From: Microbacterium sp. LWH11-1.2
GTDB lineage: Bacteria > Actinomycetota > Actinomycetes > Actinomycetales > Microbacteriaceae
Assembly (NCBI RefSeq): GCF_038397745.1
Contig: NZ_CP151636.1
Span: 3,038,001-3,102,000 of the forward strand
DNA length: 64,000 nt
Direction of reading: 5' to 3'
The first letter of the stretch is position 1. Each line of letters begins with the position of its first letter. The notes under the pieces were generated by a model, which was not told the origin of the DNA, searched no databases, and saw nothing but the letters and a program-made list of their open reading frames with translations. Both the position numbers and the translations under genes were made by a program. Positions 1 through 7,886 of the stretch are shown here, piece after piece.

Positions 1-779
1 GCTCCTTCCTCGGCGAGCTCGGCATCCGTCTCGTCAGCCACACTCTCTCGATCGGACCGGTCCGGGTGCCCGAGGGCTCGGCGCTCCCGACCCCCGACGA
101 CGTCGACGTGCTGGACGCCGATCCGCTGCGCTGCTTCGACCCCGCGTCCTCCGCGCTGATGGTCGCCGAGGTCGACGACGCGAAGAAAGACGGCGACACG
201 CTCGGCGGCATCGTCGAGGTGCTCGCGTACGGCCTCCCGCCGGGCCTCGGCTCGCACGTGCACTGGGACCGCCGCCTGGACGCCCGTCTCGCCCAGGCGC
301 TGATGAGCATCCAGGCCATCAAGGGCGTCGAGGTCGGCGACGGCTTCGAGACGACGCGCCGACGCGGCTCGGCCGCTCACGACGAGCTGTTCGCCACGGC
401 CGACGGGATCTCTCGTGGCTCCGACCGGGCCGGCGGCACGGAGGGCGGCATGTCCACCGGGACCGTGCTGCGCGTCCGCGCGGGCATGAAGCCCATCGCG
501 ACGGTCCCGCACGCACTGCGCACGATCGATGTGGCGACGGGGGAGGACGCGACCGCGCACCACCAGCGCTCCGACGTCTGCGCCGTTCCGGCTGCCGGAG
601 TCGTGGCGGAAGCCATGGTCGCTGTCGAGCTCGCCCGCGCCGTGCTGGAGAAGTTCGGCGGCGACAGCGTCCGCGAGACGCGTCGCAACCTCGAGGGGTA
701 CCTCGCGGGCATTCCGGCGGAGCTGCGCACGACTCCCGCGTCCGAGGCGGCGCTCATCGCGCATGACGAGCGCGACTGA
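1..779 (+). CDS. aroC: Chorismate synthase, 5' end cut by the window edge
   Basis: Makes chorismate from 5-enolpyruvylshikimate-3-phosphate, the last common step to aromatic amino acids, using reduced FMN. The frame is open from base 3 and 258 codons of the C-terminal part are visible, of a usual length near 400. Family blocks seen are [13 protein letters not shown], the [15 protein letters not shown] block, [12 protein letters not shown] and [17 protein letters not shown]. The residue before RAGG is Asp here where Asn is usual. The stop overlaps the start of aroK by 17 bases, so the two are translationally coupled in one shikimate operon. The true start lies outside the window. Confidence 0.96.
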   Translation, partial: SFLGELGIRLVSHTLSIGPVRVPEGSALPTPDDVDVLDADPLRCFDPASSALMVAEVDDAKKDGDTLGGIVEVLAYGLPPGLGSHVHWDRRLDARLAQALMSIQAIKGVEVGDGFETTRRRGSAAHDELFATADGISRGSDRAGGTEGGMSTGTVLRVRAGMKPIATVPHALRTIDVATGEDATAHHQRSDVCAVPAAGVVAEAMVAVELARAVLEKFGGDSVRETRRNLEGYLAGIPAELRTTPASEAALIAHDERD

Positions 780-1281
780 CCCGCTCACGCTGGTGCTGGT
801 GGGCCCGATGGCCGCCGGCAAGACCAGCGTCGGCAGGCGCGTGGCGCGCCGGTTGAGCGTGCCGTTCATCGACACCGACAAGCGGATCGTCGCCGCGCAC
901 GGCCCGATCCCGACGATCTTCGCCGAGCACGGGGAGCCGCACTTCCGCGAACTGGAGCGCGCCGCTGTGGCCGCCGCGCTGTCGGAGGGCGGGGTGATCT
1001 CGCTCGGCGGCGGCGCGGTGACGGATGCCGGCACGCGCGCGCTCCTGCGACAGCATCCGGTCGTCTTCCTGACGGTGAGCGCGGATGCGGTGGCCGATCG
1101 CATCCGCGGCGGGAGCCGTCCGCTGCTGGCGGGGGAGGACCCTGTGGACCGCTGGATCCGGATCTTCGAGGAACGGCGCGACTGGTACGACGAGGTGGCC
1201 TCGACGACGTTCGACACGTCGCGACGCCCGATGCAGAGGATTGCCGACGAGATCGTGGCATGGAGGAGAGAACAGCGATGA
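763..1281 (+). CDS. aroK: Shikimate kinase
   Basis: Cytoplasmic kinase that phosphorylates shikimate with ATP. The 172-residue protein has the usual family length. A P-loop GPMAAGKT spans residues 14-21, the shikimate-binding DTD motif lies at 37-39, FRELE at 61-65 and the GGG substrate loop at 82-84; a lid Arg follows in SRPLLAG. The ATG at 763 was chosen because it puts the P-loop near the N-terminus; an upstream in-frame extension would only read the aroC coding region in another frame. It overlaps aroC by 17 bases and its stop overlaps the aroB start by 4 bases. Confidence 0.95.
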   Translation: MTSATDPLTLVLVGPMAAGKTSVGRRVARRLSVPFIDTDKRIVAAHGPIPTIFAEHGEPHFRELERAAVAAALSEGGVISLGGGAVTDAGTRALLRQHPVVFLTVSADAVADRIRGGSRPLLAGEDPVDRWIRIFEERRDWYDEVASTTFDTSRRPMQRIADEIVAWRREQR

Positions 1282-2366
1282 GCACGACGACCATCAGTGT
1301 CACGGGGAACGACGAGTACGACATCACCATCGGACGGGGTGTGCTCGATCAGGTATCCGCCGCGCTCGCGCCGACCGTGCGCAAGATCCTCGTGGTGCAC
1401 CCTCCGACGCTCGCCGCTCGCGCCGCCGAGCTGCGCGACCGTCTGCTCGCCGACACCGAGAACGGACAGCGCGAGGTGCTTCTCGCCGAGATCCCGGATG
1501 CCGAGCAGGGCAAGCGCGTCGAGGTGGCGGCCTTCTGCTGGCAGGTCATGGGACAGGCGGACTTCACCCGCAGCGATGCCGTGATCGGCTACGGCGGAGG
1601 CGCGGTGACCGACCTCGCGGGCTTCGTGGCCGCGACGTGGCTGCGCGGGGTGCAGCTCATCCAGGTGCCCACGACGGTGCTCGGACTCGTGGACGCGGCT
1701 GTCGGAGGCAAGACGGGCATCAACACCGCCGAGGGCAAGAACCTCGTCGGCGCGTTCTGGGCGCCGGCCGCGGTCATCGGCGACCTCGACGAGCTCGCCA
1801 GCCTCAGCCCGAACGAGGCCACCGCCGGTTTCGCGGAGGTCGTGAAGGCGGGATTCATCTGGGCGCCGGAGATCCTCGACATCGTCGAAGCGGATCCCGC
1901 GCGGGCCGTCGACCCGACGACCGAGGAGTTCCGCCGCGCCGTCGAGCTCGCCATCGACATGAAGGCCAAGGTCGTCTCCGACGACTTCCGCGAGGCGGGC
2001 CTCCGCGAGATCCTCAACTACGGCCACACCCTCGGTCACGCGATCGAGCACGCGGAGCGCTACCGCTGGCGGCACGGCGCGGCGGTGTCCGTCGGCATGC
2101 TCTACGCGGCGGAGCTCTCGCGTCTGGCGGGGCGTCTGTCCGACACCGCGGCCGAGCGGCACCGGACCGTGCTGGAATCCCTCGGCCTGCCGACCACGTA
2201 TCGCGCCGGTGCGTGGCCGCAGCTGCTCGCGACGATGCAGCGCGACAAGAAGAGCCGCGGCGGGATGCTCCGCTTCATCCTGCTCGACGACATCGCGAAG
2301 CCCACCGTGCTGCAGGCCCCCGACGAGTCGCTGCTCTTCGCCGCCTACCAGGAGGTCGGTGCGTGA
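1278..2366 (+). CDS. aroB: 3-dehydroquinate synthase
   Basis: Converts DAHP to 3-dehydroquinate with NAD and a divalent metal. The 362-residue protein shows the NAD-binding GGG at 106-108, the phosphate-binding GGKTGIN block with Lys145, and likely metal ligands Glu187 (FAEVVKAG), His250 (NYGHTLGH) and His266 (RWRHG). Two in-frame ATGs exist, at 1260 and 1278. The second was chosen because GGAGGAGAG lies just upstream at a good ribosome-binding distance and it removes an unneeded MEERTA extension. It overlaps aroK by 4 bases, and its stop overlaps the following GTG start. Confidence 0.95.
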   Translation: MSTTTISVTGNDEYDITIGRGVLDQVSAALAPTVRKILVVHPPTLAARAAELRDRLLADTENGQREVLLAEIPDAEQGKRVEVAAFCWQVMGQADFTRSDAVIGYGGGAVTDLAGFVAATWLRGVQLIQVPTTVLGLVDAAVGGKTGINTAEGKNLVGAFWAPAAVIGDLDELASLSPNEATAGFAEVVKAGFIWAPEILDIVEADPARAVDPTTEEFRRAVELAIDMKAKVVSDDFREAGLREILNYGHTLGHAIEHAERYRWRHGAAVSVGMLYAAELSRLAGRLSDTAAERHRTVLESLGLPTTYRAGAWPQLLATMQRDKKSRGGMLRFILLDDIAKPTVLQAPDESLLFAAYQEVGA

Positions 2367-2914
2367 GCATGGTCATCCGGCGCGTGCGCGCGGACGAGGG
2401 GGAGCGGGTCCGCGATCTGCGCCTCGACGCGGTCCGTGACCCGGACGCCTCCATCGCGTTCCTGCACTCCTATGAGACGGAGGCGGCGCACCCGGACGAG
2501 TTCTGGCACGATCGTGCCGCGAACGCCGCCGAGGGTGACGGCGTGGCGCAGTTCGTCGCCGAGCGGGATGCCGAGTGGGTCGGCACCGTCACGGTGATCC
2601 GGTGGAAGGCCGGAGACACGGACCATCATGGGCGCGTGGTCTCCGTCGCCCGCGGCGACGTCGTCGGCGTCTTCGTCCGTCCCGAGAACCGGGCCGGCGG
2701 CACGGTCGACGCGTTGCTCGATGCAGCGGCCGAGTGGGCGCGCTCACTCGGCGACGGTGCGCTCGCCCTCGACGTGCACGTCGACAATCAGCGGGCCCAG
2801 GGCGCGTATCGCCGCGCGGGATTCGTCGAGACCGGCCTGCGCTTCACCGGATCCATCGGACCCGAGCTCGAGATGAGCCGTTCGCTCGTCCCCGCGGATA
2901 GTGTGTCATCGTGA
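2363..2914 (+). CDS. GNAT family N-acetyltransferase within the aro operon
   Basis: A 183-residue single-domain GCN5-related acetyltransferase; the substrate is unknown. The fold is recognisable from the central VVGVFVRPENRAGG segment (beta-4 and acetyl-CoA pyrophosphate loop) and from the LDVHVDNQRAQGAYRRAGF motif near the C-terminus (about residues 137-155). The GTG start at 2363 is preceded by GGAGG with a 7-base spacer; the ATG at 2369 is a less well placed alternative. The start overlaps the aroB stop and the stop overlaps the aroQ start (GTGA junctions on both sides), so it is co-translated with shikimate enzymes although GNAT proteins are not part of that pathway. Confidence 0.9.
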   Translation: MSMVIRRVRADEGERVRDLRLDAVRDPDASIAFLHSYETEAAHPDEFWHDRAANAAEGDGVAQFVAERDAEWVGTVTVIRWKAGDTDHHGRVVSVARGDVVGVFVRPENRAGGTVDALLDAAAEWARSLGDGALALDVHVDNQRAQGAYRRAGFVETGLRFTGSIGPELEMSRSLVPADSVSS

Positions 2915-3351
2915 CCGCGAATCCGCGCCTGCTCCTCGTGAACGGCCCCAACCTCAACCTGCTCGGCACGCGTGAGCCCGAGGTGTACGGCACGGCGACT
3001 CTCGCCGATGTCGAGCGTCTGACAGCCGAGGCCGCCGGTGCGCTGGGCTACGACGTGCGTGCGATCCAGAGCAACCACGAGGGCGTGCTGATCGACGCCA
3101 TCCATGCGGCTCGCGAGGACTGCGTCGGCATCGTCATCAACCCCGGCGGGCTCACGCACACCTCGGTCGCGCTCCGCGATGCGCTCACGGGTGTGGCGCT
3201 CCCGTTCGCCGAGGTGCACATCTCCGACGTGTACGCCCGCGAGGAGTTCCGTCACCACTCCTACCTCCACGATGTCGCCGCCGTGCGTGTGATCGGCCGG
3301 GGGATCGACGGCTATGCCGACGCCGTGCGGGAGCTCGTCGGCTCGCTCTGA
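2911..3351 (+). CDS. aroQ: 3-dehydroquinate dehydratase, type II
   Basis: Dehydrates 3-dehydroquinate to 3-dehydroshikimate. At 146 residues it has the size of the dodecameric type II enzyme. Diagnostic blocks are LLVNGPNLNLLGTREPEVYG at the N-terminus with the catalytic Tyr at its end, QSNHEG, INPGGLTHTSVALRDAL and FAEVHISDVYAREEFRHHS containing the catalytic His. The GTG start overlaps the preceding GNAT stop. A TAGTGT hexamer at 2899-2904 lies exactly six bases before the GTG, so an additional leaderless promoter is possible. It closes the shikimate operon. Confidence 0.96.
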   Translation: MTANPRLLLVNGPNLNLLGTREPEVYGTATLADVERLTAEAAGALGYDVRAIQSNHEGVLIDAIHAAREDCVGIVINPGGLTHTSVALRDALTGVALPFAEVHISDVYAREEFRHHSYLHDVAAVRVIGRGIDGYADAVRELVGSL

Positions 3352-3385
3352 GACGTCCGTTTCCGGGCCGCGCCCGCGCATCCCG

Positions 3386-3462
3386 TAGAATCGACTGTCG
3401 GCCCTGCCTGTATCGCGCGGGAGAGGCCGGCCCCACAGACTCAGGAACGGAACTCTCAGCGC
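3386..3462 (+). promoter_or_regulatory. Probable -10 box and 5' leader of efp
   Basis: TAGAAT at 3386-3391 matches the actinobacterial TANNNT -10 box. The leader to the efp ATG would be about 65 bases. No clear -35 or ribosome-binding site is visible. A weak GGCC/GGCC pairing can be drawn around 3399-3430. Confidence 0.4.
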
Positions 3463-4023
3463 ATGGCATCTACCGCAGACATCAAGAACGGCGTCGTTCT
3501 CAGCATCGACGGACAGCTCTGGAACGTCATCGAGTTCCAGCACGTCAAGCCCGGCAAGGGCGGCGCGTTCGTGCGGACCAAGCTGAAGAACGTCGTGTCC
3601 GGCAAGGTCGTCGACCGTACGTACAACGCGGGCGCGAAGATCGACATCGAGAACGTCGACCGCCGCGACTTCACCTACCTGTACGCCGACGGCGACAGCT
3701 TCGTCTTCATGGACACCTCCGACTACGACCAGATCACCGTCGGCGCGGCGACCGTGGGCGACGCGAAGAACTTCCTGCTCGAGAACCAGCAGGTCACGAT
3801 CGCGCTGAACAACGGCAACCCGCTGTACATCGATCTGCCCGCCTCCGTCATCCTCGAGGTGACGTACACGGAGCCCGGCCTGCAGGGCGACCGCTCGTCG
3901 GCCGGCACGAAGCCCGCCACCGTCGAGACCGGCTACGAGATGCAGGTCCCGCTGTTCGTCGAGACCGGCACCCGGATCAAGGTCGACACCCGCACGGGTG
4001 ACTACCTCGGCCGCGAGAAGTAA
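3463..4023 (+). CDS. efp: Translation elongation factor P
   Basis: Binds ribosomes stalled at polyproline and promotes peptide bond formation. The 186-residue length and three beta-barrel domains are standard. The domain I loop reads [12 protein letters not shown], with Lys32 at the tip where modification occurs in other bacteria; the sequence resembles the PGKGP loop described for unmodified actinobacterial EF-P, but ends in Gly. The C-terminal signature [19 protein letters not shown] and the ending [10 protein letters not shown] are typical. No EpmA/EpmB-type modification gene is in the window. nusB follows after 3 bases and is probably co-transcribed. Confidence 0.97.
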   Translation: MASTADIKNGVVLSIDGQLWNVIEFQHVKPGKGGAFVRTKLKNVVSGKVVDRTYNAGAKIDIENVDRRDFTYLYADGDSFVFMDTSDYDQITVGAATVGDAKNFLLENQQVTIALNNGNPLYIDLPASVILEVTYTEPGLQGDRSSAGTKPATVETGYEMQVPLFVETGTRIKVDTRTGDYLGREK

Positions 4024-4026
4024 GGC

Positions 4027-4437
4027 GTGAGCGCCCGCACGAAGGCGCGTAAGCGCGCTCTCGACATCCTCTTCTCCGCCGACGTCCGCGGCGACGACCT
4101 CTCGGTCACCCTCGCCGCCGAGGCGAAGCGCGCCGCGAGCGAGCCCGCGCGCGAAGCCTCCTGGCTGTACGCCCGCGAGATCGTGGACGGCATCATCGAC
4201 CAGCGCGACGAGATCGACGAGCAGATCACCACGCACAGCCGTGACTGGAAGCTCGAGCGGATGCCCGCGGTCGATCGCGCCCTGCTCCGCATCGGCGTGT
4301 GGGAGATCCTGCACAACGACGCGGTGCCCACGGCCGTCGCCATCGACGAGGCGGTGGAGCTCGCCAAGGAGTTCTCGACCGACGATTCCGGTGCTTTCGT
4401 GCACGGCGTCCTCGCCCGGGTCGCCCGCGCCTCCTGA
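4027..4437 (+). CDS. nusB: Transcription antitermination protein NusB
   Basis: RNA-binding factor that, with S10 (NusE), takes part in antitermination complexes on rRNA operons. The 136-residue all-helical protein begins SARTKARKRALDILFSADVRG, the basic N-terminal RNA-binding helix of the family, and contains ERMPAVDRALLRIGVWEI and PTAVAIDEAVELAKEFS, both family signatures. It uses a GTG start three bases after the efp stop, an arrangement (efp-nusB) common in actinobacteria. Confidence 0.95.
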   Translation: MSARTKARKRALDILFSADVRGDDLSVTLAAEAKRAASEPAREASWLYAREIVDGIIDQRDEIDEQITTHSRDWKLERMPAVDRALLRIGVWEILHNDAVPTAVAIDEAVELAKEFSTDDSGAFVHGVLARVARAS

Positions 4438-4491
4438 TCGGTTCGTCCGAGTCGCGGCCTCCATGTCGGATGCCGCGGGAAGGATACGGGC

Positions 4492-7400
4492 ATGCCCGCA
4501 CCGCACGTCGACCTCCGCGACCTCATGCAGATCACGGACGCCGGTGGGTACGCGCGCGGGCTCGCGTACTTCCGTGAAGGGAACGTGCTCGACCTCGTCT
4601 GGGACGAGGACCTGCAGGAGCTCGAAGGCCATGTGAAGGGCAGCCAGGGCGCGCAGTACCTGGTCGAGGTCGGCTTCGTGTCGTCGAACGGCAAGCGGCA
4701 CGTCCGATCCACGCGGTGCTCGTGCCCCGTGCGTTCCGCCTGCAAGCACGTCGTCGCCGCCCTGCTCGCCTCGAACGTCCATGAGTACTCCCAGCAGAGC
4801 GGCGCGCGAGTCGTCGAACCTGCCGTGGCCGCTCCCGCCCCCGCGCCCCCTGCCGCGCCCTCCTGGCGAGCGCTGGTCGATCCCGCGGTCACGGCGCAGA
4901 CCCGTCCGCTGGCGCTCGGGGTGGAGCTGCGACACCGTGAGCCGCGCGGCGACAATCACTGGGCACCGCGTGCCGTGCGACCGGCGACGCCCAGGGACCT
5001 CGCCCGGTCGACCGGCGAGCTGCTCCTGGCGATCCGACCGCTGATGCGCAGCCAGCAGACCGGTGCCTGGATCCAGGGGCACGCCGGCTGGGACACGGTG
5101 CGACGGGACGCGGCGCAGTTCGGGCGCAGCCAGACCCGCTGGTTCGGCGACCTGCTCAGCATCTCGCGCGACTCGCTGCTCTCCGGCAACGCCGGCGACT
5201 GGCTGGTCGTCGACCAGATCGAGTCGGGACTCCTGTGGGGGCACCTGCGCGCGGGCGCGGCCCTCGGCATCCCGATGGTGACGAGTCAGAAGAACGCCAC
5301 AGTGCGCCTCGCCGATGCGGCGGAGATCTCGGCGACGATCGCCCGCGACGACGACGGCGCACTGACGGTCGCCGCGGATGCCACGATCGACGGTCAGCAG
5401 GTCTCCGCGTCCTCCGTGCATCCGATCGGCCGATCCGGGGTGTACTCGGCGGTCTTGATGGGCAGCCGGATGCAGATCACTCTCGCCGAGGTGCCGCTCA
5501 GCGACCAGGTGCGGGCTCTCCTCGAGGCGCCGCGGCCCATCGTGGTCCCGGCCGATGAGGAGGAGGCGTTCGTCACCGAGGCCTACCCGCTGCTCGCGCG
5601 GCGCACTGCCGTGCAGACGGTGGGCGACGTCGCACTGCCGGAGATCCCCGCGCCGGAGCCCGTTCTGAACGTCGCCTTCGAACGCGGGGATGTCGTCAGC
5701 TACTCGTTCGCCTGGTCGTACCGCGGATTCGGGACGGTGCCGTTCGCGGCCGGTCGGACCGCTGTCCGCGATCCGGAGGCCGAGGCGGCGCGGCGTGCCC
5801 AGCTCGAGACGGTCTGGCACGAGCACACGACGAACCGGTTCGCGCCCTCGGGCTCGTTCCACGACATCGACGCTGCGGCTTTCGTCGCCCAGGTCGTGCC
5901 CGCGTTCGAGGCTGCCGGGGTCACGGTGGTCACGACCGGCACGCGCAAGGAGTACCGCGAGCTCACCGGCGTTCCCGAGGTGACGGTCTCGACGGTCGAG
6001 ACGACGGATTCCGACTGGTTCGATTTGGGGATCATCGTGACGATCGACGGGCGGAGCATCCCGTTCGGGCCCCTGTTCACGGCGCTCAGCAGGGGGAAGA
6101 AGAAGCTGCTGCTCTCCGACGGCGGCTACTTCACCCTCGATCATCCGGCGCTCGATCGTCTGCGCGAGCTCATCGAGGAGGCGGGCGAGCTCGACGAGTG
6201 GGAGACCGGTCCGCGGATCAGCCGCTACCAGACCGATCTCTGGGAGGAGTTCGAGGACCTCGCCGACGAGGCGCAGCCGGCGGTGAGCTGGCGCTCGACC
6301 GCCGAGGGCCTCCGCCAGGCGACCGGCGTGCCCGCGACGCCCGTGCCGCCGTCGCTCCGCGCCGAGCTCCGTCCGTACCAGAAGTCAGGGTTCGACTGGC
6401 TGGCCTTCCTCTGGGCGCATCGGCTGGGCGGGATCCTGGCCGATGACATGGGGCTCGGCAAGACCCTGCAGCTGCTCACCTTCGTGCAGCACACGCGCGA
6501 CCGGGGCGAGCGGCGGCCGTTCCTCGTGCTGGCTCCGACCTCGGTGCTGAGCACCTGGAAGACCGAGGCGGCCCGCTTCACGCCCGAGCTGCGCGTGGCG
6601 CTCGTCGACACGACGAGCGGAACGCGTCGCGGTTCGCTGACGGATGCCGCTGCCGGGGTCGACGTCGTCGTGAGCTCCTACACGGTGGCGCGACTCGACG
6701 AGAAGGAGTTCGCCGGCGTCGAGTGGGCGGGGCTCATCCTCGACGAGGCCCAGTTCGTGAAGAATCCGAAGACGAAGCTGCATCGGGCGATCTCGACGTT
6801 CCGCGCGGACGTGACGTACGCGGTGACGGGCACTCCGATGGAGAACAGCCTCTCCGATCTGTGGTCGCTGCTGAAGCTCGCCGCTCCCGGTCTGTTCCCG
6901 TCGGCGCGCCGGTTCCGCGATCGCTACATCCAGCCGATCGAGAAGGGCAAGGTTCCCGAGAACGAGGAGGGCGGCGAGTACCGCCGTCGTCGCCTCGAGC
7001 AGCTGCGCCGCCGCATCCGTCCGCTCATGCTCCGCCGCACGAAGGAGATCGTCGCAGCCGACCTGCCGCCCAAGCAGGAGCAGGTGCTCGAGGTGGAACT
7101 GAGCCCCGCCCACCGCGCCCTCTACGACGTGGTGCTGCAGCGCGAGCGCCAGAAGGTGCTCGGACTGCTCGACGATCTGGATCGCAACCGCTTCATCGTG
7201 TTCCGCTCCCTGACCCTGCTGCGGATGCTGAGCCTCGCCCCGGGACTGGTCGACGAGAACGACGCCGACATCGGCTCCAGCAAGCTCGACACCCTGCTCG
7301 AGAGAGTCGTGGAGCTGCAGGCCGAAGGCCACAGGGCGCTCGTGTTCAGCCAGTTCACCTCGTTCCTCGACCTCGCCGCCGCCCGCCTCGACGCCGCCGG

Positions 7401-7782
7401 CATCCCCTACGCCCATCTCGACGGGTCGACCCGCCGCCGGCAGGACGTCGTGGACGGGTTCCGGTCGGGGGAGCAGGTCGTGTTCCTCATCAGCCTGAAG
7501 GCCGGCGGATTCGGACTCACCCTGACCGAGGCCGACTACGTGTTCCTGCTCGATCCCTGGTGGAACCCGGCCGCCGAGGCGCAGGCGATCGACCGCACGC
7601 ATCGCATCGGCCAGACCAGTCAGGTCTTCGTGTACCGCATGATCTCGGCCGGGACGATCGAGGAGAAGGTGCGCGAACTGCAGCAGCGCAAGGCCCGCCT
7701 CTTCACGGCAGTGATGGACGACCAGGAGCTGTTCGCCCAGTCCCTCACAGCCGACGACATCCGCGGCCTCTTCGACGACTAG
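4492..7782 (+). CDS. SNF2-family helicase with N-terminal SWIM zinc finger
   Basis: A 1096-residue SWI2/SNF2-type ATPase expected to move along duplex DNA; its role is not known. A SWIM zinc finger sits near the N-terminus (Cys76, Cys78, Cys84, His86: CxC-x5-CxH), followed by an Ala/Pro-rich linker and a long middle region. The RecA-like core starts near residue 625: RPYQKSGFDWL, Walker A GLGKT with Lys657, Walker B DEAQ at 751-754, the TGTPMENSLSDLWSLL motif III region, then the C-terminal helicase half with LVFSQFTSFLD, LISLKAGGFGLTLTEAD and the motif VI block DRTHRIGQTSQVFVYR. GGAAGGA lies before the ATG. It has its own transcription unit. Confidence 0.93.
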   Translation: MPAPHVDLRDLMQITDAGGYARGLAYFREGNVLDLVWDEDLQELEGHVKGSQGAQYLVEVGFVSSNGKRHVRSTRCSCPVRSACKHVVAALLASNVHEYSQQSGARVVEPAVAAPAPAPPAAPSWRALVDPAVTAQTRPLALGVELRHREPRGDNHWAPRAVRPATPRDLARSTGELLLAIRPLMRSQQTGAWIQGHAGWDTVRRDAAQFGRSQTRWFGDLLSISRDSLLSGNAGDWLVVDQIESGLLWGHLRAGAALGIPMVTSQKNATVRLADAAEISATIARDDDGALTVAADATIDGQQVSASSVHPIGRSGVYSAVLMGSRMQITLAEVPLSDQVRALLEAPRPIVVPADEEEAFVTEAYPLLARRTAVQTVGDVALPEIPAPEPVLNVAFERGDVVSYSFAWSYRGFGTVPFAAGRTAVRDPEAEAARRAQLETVWHEHTTNRFAPSGSFHDIDAAAFVAQVVPAFEAAGVTVVTTGTRKEYRELTGVPEVTVSTVETTDSDWFDLGIIVTIDGRSIPFGPLFTALSRGKKKLLLSDGGYFTLDHPALDRLRELIEEAGELDEWETGPRISRYQTDLWEEFEDLADEAQPAVSWRSTAEGLRQATGVPATPVPPSLRAELRPYQKSGFDWLAFLWAHRLGGILADDMGLGKTLQLLTFVQHTRDRGERRPFLVLAPTSVLSTWKTEAARFTPELRVALVDTTSGTRRGSLTDAAAGVDVVVSSYTVARLDEKEFAGVEWAGLILDEAQFVKNPKTKLHRAISTFRADVTYAVTGTPMENSLSDLWSLLKLAAPGLFPSARRFRDRYIQPIEKGKVPENEEGGEYRRRRLEQLRRRIRPLMLRRTKEIVAADLPPKQEQVLEVELSPAHRALYDVVLQRERQKVLGLLDDLDRNRFIVFRSLTLLRMLSLAPGLVDENDADIGSSKLDTLLERVVELQAEGHRALVFSQFTSFLDLAAARLDAAGIPYAHLDGSTRRRQDVVDGFRSGEQVVFLISLKAGGFGLTLTEADYVFLLDPWWNPAAEAQAIDRTHRIGQTSQVFVYRMISAGTIEEKVRELQQRKARLFTAVMDDQELFAQSLTADDIRGLFDD

Positions 7783-7790
7783 CGCGTCGC

Positions 7791-7806
7791 CCCGACCACC
7801 GTCGGG
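7791..7806 (+). terminator. Short hairpin after the SNF2 helicase gene
   Basis: CCCGAC and GTCGGG (6 bp) flank a CACC loop eight bases after the stop. There is no U tract, so termination is only a possibility. Confidence 0.3.
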
Positions 7807-7853
7807 TCGAGTATTCACGGCTGGTCTCCGCGGGCGCCCAGGAGGCCGTCGGT

Positions 7854-7886
7854 AGACTCTTACGGTTCACTTTCGAGAGGAATGCA
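7854..7886 (+). promoter_or_regulatory. Probable promoter of the MBL-Rieske gene
   Basis: TAGACT at 7854-7859 fits the -10 consensus. A leader of about 20 bases carries the ribosome-binding sequence GAGAGGAA (7875-7882) before the ATG at 7887. Confidence 0.5.

Noticed and set aside
1260..1277. ATG at 1260 as start of aroB
   Set aside because: GGAGGAGAG lies between the two ATGs and serves the second at 1278.
2788..6144. Very long open reading frame on the minus strand (over 1100 codons), and similar ones at 34956-37856 and 37927-40962
   Set aside because: They lie exactly antisense to efp, nusB, the SNF2 gene, gltB, gltD and pyk, have Arg/Asp/Val-rich low-complexity translations and arise from G/C third-position bias.
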